From Firmicutes bacterium UBA5454 (GTDB lineage Bacteria > Bacillota > Clostridia > Caldicoprobacterales > DTU083): a stretch of 12,373 nt of DNA. The stretch covers positions 1 to 12,373 of the forward strand of contig DIQU01000105.1 in assembly GCA_002426555.1 (NCBI GenBank), in the 5' to 3' direction. The position numbers and the translations under genes were made by a program. Positions 7,325-12,373 of the stretch are shown here, one piece after another. Each line of letters begins with the position of its first letter. Within the stretch, counting starts at the first letter, position 1. Below the pieces are notes generated by a model. That model had not been told where the DNA came from, made no database searches, and saw only the letters and a program-made list of their open reading frames with translations.

Positions 7325-8132
7325 CAAACAAACTAAACCAGACTCTCAGGAGCATCTGGCTTATTTAAAGAAAGTGAAGCAAAAACGAATTGCAGTCAGG
7401 ATTACCCAAGTTGCTATCCTTTTGATTTTTCTGGCCTTGTGGGAGCTTGCTGCTCAATTAAAATGGATTGATGCATTTATAACCAGCCAGCCAAGCAGAA
7501 TATGGAATACCTTGGTAAATCTTCATGATACAGGTGATCTTTATATGCATGTTTCTGTCACCCTTTACGAAACCGTCATAGGTTTCACTTTGGGTACATT
7601 GCTGGGAACTACCATTGCTATCATTCTGTGGTGGTCGGATTTTATATCAAAGGTAGCAGACCCTTATCTGGTAGTACTAAACAGTCTGCCTAAAGTAGCT
7701 TTGGGACCCATAATCATTGTTTGGATAGGAGCTGGAACAAAAGCCATAATTACCATGGCACTGCTGGTATCCATAATAGTGACGGTAATCGGAGTACTAA
7801 ATGGTTTTCTGGATGTCAGCCCTGATAAGATAAAGCTGCTCAGAACATTTGGCGCTTCGAATATTCAAGTATTGACCAAGGTGGTGCTCCCAGCCAGCAT
7901 CCCTACCATTATCTCCGCATTGAAGATTAATGTGGGAATGTCATGGGTGGGAGTTATCGTAGGAGAGTTCCTTGTTTCAAGGGCAGGGCTGGGTTATCTG
8001 GCAGTTTACGGGGGGCAGGTATTTCAACTGGATCTTGTTATGACCAGCGTAGCCATTCTGTTAGTATCAGCTACTTTAATGTATCAGGGGGTGGCATGGC
8101 TGGAAAAACGTTACTTGAAATGGCGTCTATAA
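7308..8132 (+). CDS. ABC importer permease, SsuC/TauC-like
   Basis: This 274-residue inner-membrane protein forms the channel of the importer. It has a hydrophilic N-terminus (1-30), a TM at about 33-51, and five or so further hydrophobic segments (near 86-108, 119-140, 143-166, 205-222, 243-264). The EAA-type loop contacting the ATPase is visible as LLRTFGASNIQVLTKVVLP (177-195). Two starts are possible: ATG 7308, only 4 bases after AAGGAG (7298-7303), or ATG 7314, 10 bases after it. The longer form is given. Either start overlaps the ATPase gene (17 or 11 bases). The 3' end overlaps the convergent DUF2207 gene by 22 bases, and no terminator is visible. Confidence 0.93.
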   Translation: MFMSVNKQTKPDSQEHLAYLKKVKQKRIAVRITQVAILLIFLALWELAAQLKWIDAFITSQPSRIWNTLVNLHDTGDLYMHVSVTLYETVIGFTLGTLLGTTIAIILWWSDFISKVADPYLVVLNSLPKVALGPIIIVWIGAGTKAIITMALLVSIIVTVIGVLNGFLDVSPDKIKLLRTFGASNIQVLTKVVLPASIPTIISALKINVGMSWVGVIVGEFLVSRAGLGYLAVYGGQVFQLDLVMTSVAILLVSATLMYQGVAWLEKRYLKWRL

Positions 8133-9832
8133 GACTGCAAAACTTTCAAAATCCAGGAATGATTGCTGTGATATAATATGGTAAGATTTCCATCTTCAAA
8201 TTCACGACTGCTATAGTTTTGCATTAACCACTCCAACATCTCCTCTGCTATACCGAAGGGTATGGCATATAATAAATGCTCTTCCCATTGGGTCAGCGAA
8301 AGAGACTTTGATTTACTGGAAAGCTGGGTTCTCAAGTCATCCTTATATTTATCCCATTGTACTTGTCGCAGCCTAAGGTCTTCATTGACTTTTTTCCTGA
8401 ACAACACATATATAATCAAGGCTGACGCTGTTACCCCGGATATTATGCCTGCCGGTAGATTACCCAGTGCCCGGCAGGCCAATATTGCAGCGCATAAGCT
8501 AAGGATTGCACATACCATAGCCCAGACCTTCAACCAGCTTATGTTTTCATGTACTTGAAAGGCATATTTACCTGACCTGCCATGAATTAGAGATTCCCAA
8601 GTAGATATCTTATGCTCATATGTTTTTTTATATGAGTCCAACAGATTCTCAAAAGCCTTCAGAGACAGAACTTTGCCGTCTCCCACGCCTTCAATCAGCC
8701 AGTTCAGTAAATATTCCTCATGTGATCTCAGTCTTTCTTTTTGAATATCCTCCCGGATACTGAGAATTCCATCATCATTACCGAAGCTCATCTCTAAAAA
8801 TCGGTACTTGATCAGACTTAAAACTGTGGCGAACAGTTCCTTCCCGCTTAATCTTCCGTTAATAAGCATACCCGCCTCTGCAGGGGATATGGATGCGTCC
8901 GGAATTCCTTTCTTATGTGAATCTGGAATTTCCCCTTTTCTTTTCGGGCTTTTAGTTTTGATGTAAAACATAAGACCTACACCGAGAGACAATAAGATGG
9001 ACAAGATGGCAATTCCCCAGCTTCCGTAATACCTCAGTTCGTCCTGCTTACGGTCTATGGCGGTTTCTTCCTCCCAACTGGTCATATCAGCTGCAATCTC
9101 ATCCTTAGCAAGATTGTCGACGATCTTTCTTCCACTGGGAAACATGGAATTTGGCATCAGCAAAACCGACTCCAGAAATTCACCATCAGGAATTCTTTCA
9201 GAAGTGATGCGAAATAAACCGTCCTCGAGCAGTTGTTTTTCTGCATAAGCGGCTCCTCTTACATATCCATCACACTCTTCTGTAGATGCCTTATTCGGCA
9301 AGGAAATTTCAATTGTCACATTATCAGCTTCAATATTCTGCTCCGGCATTATGAATTGCCAGAAAAAAGCCGCTGTGTCCTTATATAAAAATACAGTATC
9401 CTGCAATTTATATCGGTAGACGAAGGTGCCTTCATCCAGTTTATCCCCTTCTAAAGCTATGCTGATATGATAAGTATCTGCTTCCTCATCTGCTTGAGTA
9501 AAATTAAAAGTATGTGCTGTGTCTTTGTAATCTCCCAATTTGTCATCAGGATTCGAATAAACCCGGTGAAAAACTTCCAACTGCTCTATATAGGAGCTGT
9601 AGGCCATGGGAATGGGCTTGATGATTTCTGCCCCATCTTCCTGTAACTGATAAGTAACCAATTCATCAAAGTAAACAGAACCGTCTTCATACAAGCTGAT
9701 GTTGGATTTGAATTCTTTTATGGTATATGGAATAGCTTCTTCCTCTGCTTTTACTGGAAAATGAACAATAAATACCCCTGCTAAAATTATACTTAGTACC
9801 ATAGCCCAGCTTATCCATCTTTTGTATAACAT
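8111..9832 (-). CDS. DUF2207 family membrane protein (YciQ-like)
   Basis: This 573-residue protein has a signal peptide (about 1-29, cleavage near VKA/EE). An extracellular beta-rich domain follows (about 35-230) with the DUF2207-type opening SLYEDGSVYFDELVTYQL (46-63). A TM at 271-290 leads to a cytoplasmic region containing ISPAEAGMLINGRLSGKE (315-332), typical of the family. A hydrophobic pair follows (434-453, 460-478), then a C-terminal segment with QWDKYKDDL and QWEEHLLYAIPFGIAEE. The function of the family is not established. The ATG start has a G-rich ribosome binding site (AGGGGGGA) about 7 bases upstream. It is transcribed alone, divergent from the spoIID-like gene, and its last 22 bases overlap the end of the permease gene. 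Confidence 0.85.
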   Translation of the reverse strand: MLYKRWISWAMVLSIILAGVFIVHFPVKAEEEAIPYTIKEFKSNISLYEDGSVYFDELVTYQLQEDGAEIIKPIPMAYSSYIEQLEVFHRVYSNPDDKLGDYKDTAHTFNFTQADEEADTYHISIALEGDKLDEGTFVYRYKLQDTVFLYKDTAAFFWQFIMPEQNIEADNVTIEISLPNKASTEECDGYVRGAAYAEKQLLEDGLFRITSERIPDGEFLESVLLMPNSMFPSGRKIVDNLAKDEIAADMTSWEEETAIDRKQDELRYYGSWGIAILSILLSLGVGLMFYIKTKSPKRKGEIPDSHKKGIPDASISPAEAGMLINGRLSGKELFATVLSLIKYRFLEMSFGNDDGILSIREDIQKERLRSHEEYLLNWLIEGVGDGKVLSLKAFENLLDSYKKTYEHKISTWESLIHGRSGKYAFQVHENISWLKVWAMVCAILSLCAAILACRALGNLPAGIISGVTASALIIYVLFRKKVNEDLRLRQVQWDKYKDDLRTQLSSKSKSLSLTQWEEHLLYAIPFGIAEEMLEWLMQNYSSREFEDGNLTILYHSNHSWILKVLQSYRRHFK

Positions 9833-9855
9833 ATAAGTGTCCCCCCTGTTTAACT

Positions 9856-9884
9856 ATTGTAGCACTTTTTTAACAGGTTCTCCA
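9856..9884 (-). promoter_or_regulatory. Putative promoter of the DUF2207 gene
   Basis: On the minus strand TGCTACAAT (9856-9864) is an extended -10 whose hexamer matches the consensus at five of six positions. At a 17-base spacing lies TGGAGA (9879-9884), four of six matches to the -35 consensus. Inverted hexamers CCTGTT (9845-9850) and AACAGG (9872-9877) flank the -10 box, so an operator role is possible. The start near 9849 leaves only a short leader of about 17 bases. Confidence 0.55.
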
Positions 9885-9960
9885 TATAAAATTGAGTAGA
9901 ATTATAAATACGTTACATTCGCTTTTGCGTTCACGAATCATTCTTGCAATTTACATCCTT

Positions 9961-9991
9961 AATAAGTTTGCTTTATATTGGCAAACTTATT
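9961..9991. repeat. Perfect 11-bp inverted repeat in the divergent spacer
   Basis: AATAAGTTTGC (9961-9971) and GCAAACTTATT (9981-9991) are exact inverted copies around the 9-base loop TTTATATTG. The spacer 9833-10131 holds no gene I can support; besides this hairpin it contains the two divergent promoters and a short tandem repeat. The hairpin has few G/C pairs and no T-run on either side, and both flanking genes point away from it, so it does not look like a terminator for them. It could be a protein-binding site or mark the end of a small untraced transcript. Confidence 0.7.
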
Positions 9992-10056
9992 TGCTGAAAC
10001 CCAGTCAGAGAGCATGTTTAATGGTTATCAAAAAGACAATGCCGTTATATTATATT

Positions 10057-10077
10057 CTGACTCCTGACTTCTGACTT
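10057..10077. repeat. Tandem 7-mer repeat, three units
   Basis: CTGACTC (10057-10063), CTGACTT (10064-10070) and CTGACTT (10071-10077) follow each other without gaps. The array sits between the hairpin at 9961-9991 and the promoter of the spoIID-like gene. Three units may be slippage product or part of a dispersed low-complexity family; the other end of the neighbouring gene carries a comparable array of different words. Confidence 0.75.
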
Positions 10078-10083
10078 ATTTGG

Positions 10084-10113
10084 TTGCGGCTGGAAGTCGC
10101 CCTATGGTATATT
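10084..10113 (+). promoter_or_regulatory. Possible promoter of the spoIID-like gene
   Basis: TGGTATATT (10105-10113) is an extended -10 with hexamer TATATT; an 18-base spacer separates it from TTGCGG (10084-10089), a weak -35. The start near 10120 would leave almost no leader before GAGGT (10121-10125). An alternative upstream pair is TTATCA (10025-10030), a 17-base spacer and TATTAT (10048-10053), which would put the 7-mer array in the leader. I cannot choose between them, and a sporulation sigma factor cannot be excluded. Confidence 0.4.
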
Positions 10114-10131
10114 AATAGATGAGGTGTGTGT

Positions 10132-12306
10132 ATGAAATTGAAAATTATTTCACATAAAAAAATCTTTCTTTCATTATTGATTTTTCTTTTTCTTGCACTT
10201 GGGGGAACATACTTGTATTTCCATCCATCCCATTCGCAAGCAAAACGGATTGCCAATGATTTTTTACATGAAATAATTGAAAATGGAGACTATGGCCCCT
10301 TTCTGAGCCCTCAGTTAAAAGAGCACCCTCTGGCTGACTTGCTGCAGGCACAAGAAATTACACAATTTCGAGTCGAGCAAGTGGAATCCATGGGAAAGGA
10401 TCAGCTTAAAGTATGGGGGTCCGCATCATTCCCCATCGGAGACATCCCCATCAAGCTGGACATGACCAGATACAACAATCACTGGCTGATCACCGGATTA
10501 AGCGAAGTCACATTCTATAGCCATGGCATTCCTGTTGCTGAAAGCAAGGTAGAAAGCAATCGCAGTATTTACACAATGAATCTGGACGGAGAGATAAGGG
10601 AATTCCATAGTCTATCCACTGCTGGATTGAAAACAGGTCAGCCCATTCGTTTTTATGTCGTGGATGACCTCATCGCTGTGGTTAAGCCGCTTCATCCTGT
10701 CCCATTAACAAGGGTTCTGTCCCTTTCAAACACCATGTTGGAAGACGAACAACTGGGAATATTCCCTGTACAGGAAAGGTTTTCCGTATTCCTGCAAAAA
10801 GAAGAAAGCTATGAGTTTCAAGGATATTATGCCCTTCCCATAGGCGTTTCGGATGTAGTTTTATACCGCTCCGAGGAACAGGAAGGCATAATGGCTGTTA
10901 TAACAAAGCCTTTTCAAAACTACAACCAAATCAGGGTGCTTCTCAACACTGATGCCTATACAGGGTTTTTACATTCTAAAATTGAAATCACCTGCCAAGA
11001 TGGATTCGATGTAATTTCCACCCCTAATAATATCCAATTGTCTTTCGAGAGCAGACAAATTGCAGAATTTTGCTCCAATGGGCAGGAAGGAGAGGTCTAC
11101 CTTAACGGACAAAAATTATCTTCTTCTCGTTTTCGTTGGCATATTCGTAGTAAAGGAGAAGCTCCATTATATGTAAAATCCATACATAGAAATCAAGCTG
11201 ATTCATCTGAAGGGACCCCTTATCAGGGTTCTTTGGAAACAGCTGTCGAAGGGGAATATTTAACTTTGGTCAACGAATTGGATTTGGAAGAATATCTAAT
11301 GACGGTTGTTCCCAGTGAAATGCCTGTCAGTTTTGGTCTTGAAGCCCTTAAAGTTCAAGCTGTAGCAGCACGTTCCTATGCAGCGAGGGCAATGCAAACT
11401 ACGGGATTCCGCCCTTATGGTGCTCACCTGGATGACAGTACTGCAAGTCAGGTATATAATAATATCAGTAAACAGGATGTGGCAAATTACGCAGTGAATG
11501 AAACCACAGGTATAGTCACCGTGTATGGTGATGAGATTGTAGATACCAGGTTTTTTTCAACCTCCAGTGGTTACACAGCTAATTTTCATGAGGTATGGAG
11601 CAATCGGGAAAATGAATTTCCAGGTGATGAGATTCCCTATTTAACAGCCAACCCCCAGTACCCAGGGAAAATTCCCGACCTCTACAGGGAAGAAAACTTC
11701 AGAGCCTTTTTAAATCAAGCAAACCTGGAAGGCTATGACCAATTTTCCCCCTTTTTCAGGTGGAAGATCAAGATGACCCGTGAACAGTTGGAAGCTGTTT
11801 TATCACAGAGCCTGCCCGCCCTTTATAAGCAGCAAGCACAATTTATTTTGACGAAAACTGTTGATGGAAGCTATGAAAGCAGAGAAATTCCTGAAGAGAC
11901 AGGCACCCTTCTCAATATTGAAGTGCTTCAAAGAGGAGAAGGAGGCAATATGATGGAGCTGGAGATTACCACCACCCATGGCATATACAAAATCAGGAAG
12001 GAATACAATATCCGCCAGGCATTGAAACCTGTCAATTATTCAAGTGGTAAGGCTATAGAGCTTTCATTAAAAGATGGTTCCATTAGAGAAAACTTTCCTC
12101 TTCTGCCCAGCGCATTTGCCTATATTGACTTTCATCGTGATACTGATGGCAATATAGTCGAACTGTCCATTCATGGCGGAGGATATGGGCATGGTGTGGG
12201 CATGAGCCAATACGGAACATACGGCTTAACCTTATTGGGTAAAAACTGGCAGTCTATTTTAAAACACTATTATCCGGGTAGTGAGCTGCGCAGCTTGTAT
12301 GATTAA
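10132..12306 (+). CDS. SpoIID/LytB-domain protein, membrane-anchored, long form
   Basis: SpoIID-family proteins are lytic transglycosylases or amidase enhancers that remodel peptidoglycan; SpoIID itself drives engulfment during sporulation. This 724-residue protein has an N-terminal TM anchor (about 11-30) and an unassigned extracytoplasmic region to about 260. The SpoIID domain follows, with LDLEEYLMTVVPSEMP (383-398, catalytic-type Glu396), LKVQAVAARSYAARA (406-420), FSTSSGYTANFHEVW (475-489) and the C-terminal GGGYGHGVGMSQYG (682-695), ending YYPGSEL. At about twice the length of Bacillus SpoIID (roughly 340 residues) it is more likely a paralogue or LytB-type protein than SpoIID itself. 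ATG 10132 is chosen because GAGGT lies 6 bases upstream; the in-frame GTG at 10126 lies directly on that site. No spoIIQ, murA or spoIIID is adjacent. Confidence 0.9.
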   Translation: MKLKIISHKKIFLSLLIFLFLALGGTYLYFHPSHSQAKRIANDFLHEIIENGDYGPFLSPQLKEHPLADLLQAQEITQFRVEQVESMGKDQLKVWGSASFPIGDIPIKLDMTRYNNHWLITGLSEVTFYSHGIPVAESKVESNRSIYTMNLDGEIREFHSLSTAGLKTGQPIRFYVVDDLIAVVKPLHPVPLTRVLSLSNTMLEDEQLGIFPVQERFSVFLQKEESYEFQGYYALPIGVSDVVLYRSEEQEGIMAVITKPFQNYNQIRVLLNTDAYTGFLHSKIEITCQDGFDVISTPNNIQLSFESRQIAEFCSNGQEGEVYLNGQKLSSSRFRWHIRSKGEAPLYVKSIHRNQADSSEGTPYQGSLETAVEGEYLTLVNELDLEEYLMTVVPSEMPVSFGLEALKVQAVAARSYAARAMQTTGFRPYGAHLDDSTASQVYNNISKQDVANYAVNETTGIVTVYGDEIVDTRFFSTSSGYTANFHEVWSNRENEFPGDEIPYLTANPQYPGKIPDLYREENFRAFLNQANLEGYDQFSPFFRWKIKMTREQLEAVLSQSLPALYKQQAQFILTKTVDGSYESREIPEETGTLLNIEVLQRGEGGNMMELEITTTHGIYKIRKEYNIRQALKPVNYSSGKAIELSLKDGSIRENFPLLPSAFAYIDFHRDTDGNIVELSIHGGGYGHGVGMSQYGTYGLTLLGKNWQSILKHYYPGSELRSLYD

Positions 12307-12309
12307 GGC

Positions 12310-12373
12310 GCGAGGTACCAGGTGCGAGGCTATTGGGATACGGATACGGGATACAGGTTGCGGGTTGCGAGAT
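12310..12373. repeat. Degenerate array of short tandem words at window end
   Basis: Directly after the spoIID-like stop codon, GCGAGG recurs (12310-12315, 12324-12329), then GGATAC, GGATAC and GGGATAC run in tandem (12336-12354), then GTTGCGG and GTTGCGA follow. The bases are strongly G-rich on the plus strand, unlike the nearby genes. The array runs off the window, so its length and function are unknown. No intrinsic terminator for the spoIID-like gene is visible before it. Confidence 0.7.

Noticed and set aside
9892..10074. A 60-codon open frame in the divergent spacer (+)
   Set aside because: It has no ribosome binding site, no recognisable protein character, and it runs through the perfect hairpin and the tandem 7-mer array.

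Overview
The window looks like chromosomal DNA from a Gram-positive, probably spore-forming member of the Bacillota, most likely a clostridial lineage. The reasons are AGGAGG-type ribosome binding sites, moderately low G+C by eye, lipoprotein signals of the LTGC type, a fused SecDF of Bacillus-like length, and a SpoIID/LytB-family protein. I cannot name the species. There is no transposase, integrase, phage gene, toxin-antitoxin pair or CRISPR array, and I see no clear case for a new multi-gene system. Most of the unusual material is in regulatory DNA, extra protein domains and gene order.

Left part (1-2914), all on the minus strand: a tRNA cluster (tRNA-Thr(CGU) followed by a tRNA-Pro cut by the window edge) with a good extended -10 promoter; a CapA-family lipoprotein with a C-terminal extension I cannot assign; and a fumarylacetoacetate-hydrolase (FAH) family enzyme. 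capA appears to have its own promoter overlapping the 3' end of the FAH gene.

Middle part (2915-8132): an ABC importer of the SsuABC/TauABC/ThiXYZ (NMT1-like) type that is split in two. The substrate-binding lipoprotein gene (3053-4054, +) ends at a perfect bidirectional hairpin terminator. A 736-residue secDF gene follows on the opposite strand. The ATPase and permease genes come next (6548-8132, +), overlap each other and have their own promoter. The three importer proteins probably form one complex, although their genes are not one operon. The substrate cannot be read from the sequence, and I see no TPP or other riboswitch. The FAH gene is divergent from the binding-protein gene, and a 20-bp near-palindrome lies over the FAH -10 region.

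Right part (8111-12373): a DUF2207 membrane protein on the minus strand whose 3' end overlaps the permease gene by 22 bp. It is followed by a roughly 300-bp divergent spacer holding a perfect 11-bp inverted repeat and a three-unit tandem 7-mer. A 724-residue membrane-anchored SpoIID/LytB protein on the plus strand comes next. The window ends in a degenerate array of short tandem words directly after the spoIID-like stop codon.

Functionally the genes share an envelope theme (secretion, lipoprotein, import, peptidoglycan remodelling) rather than one pathway.
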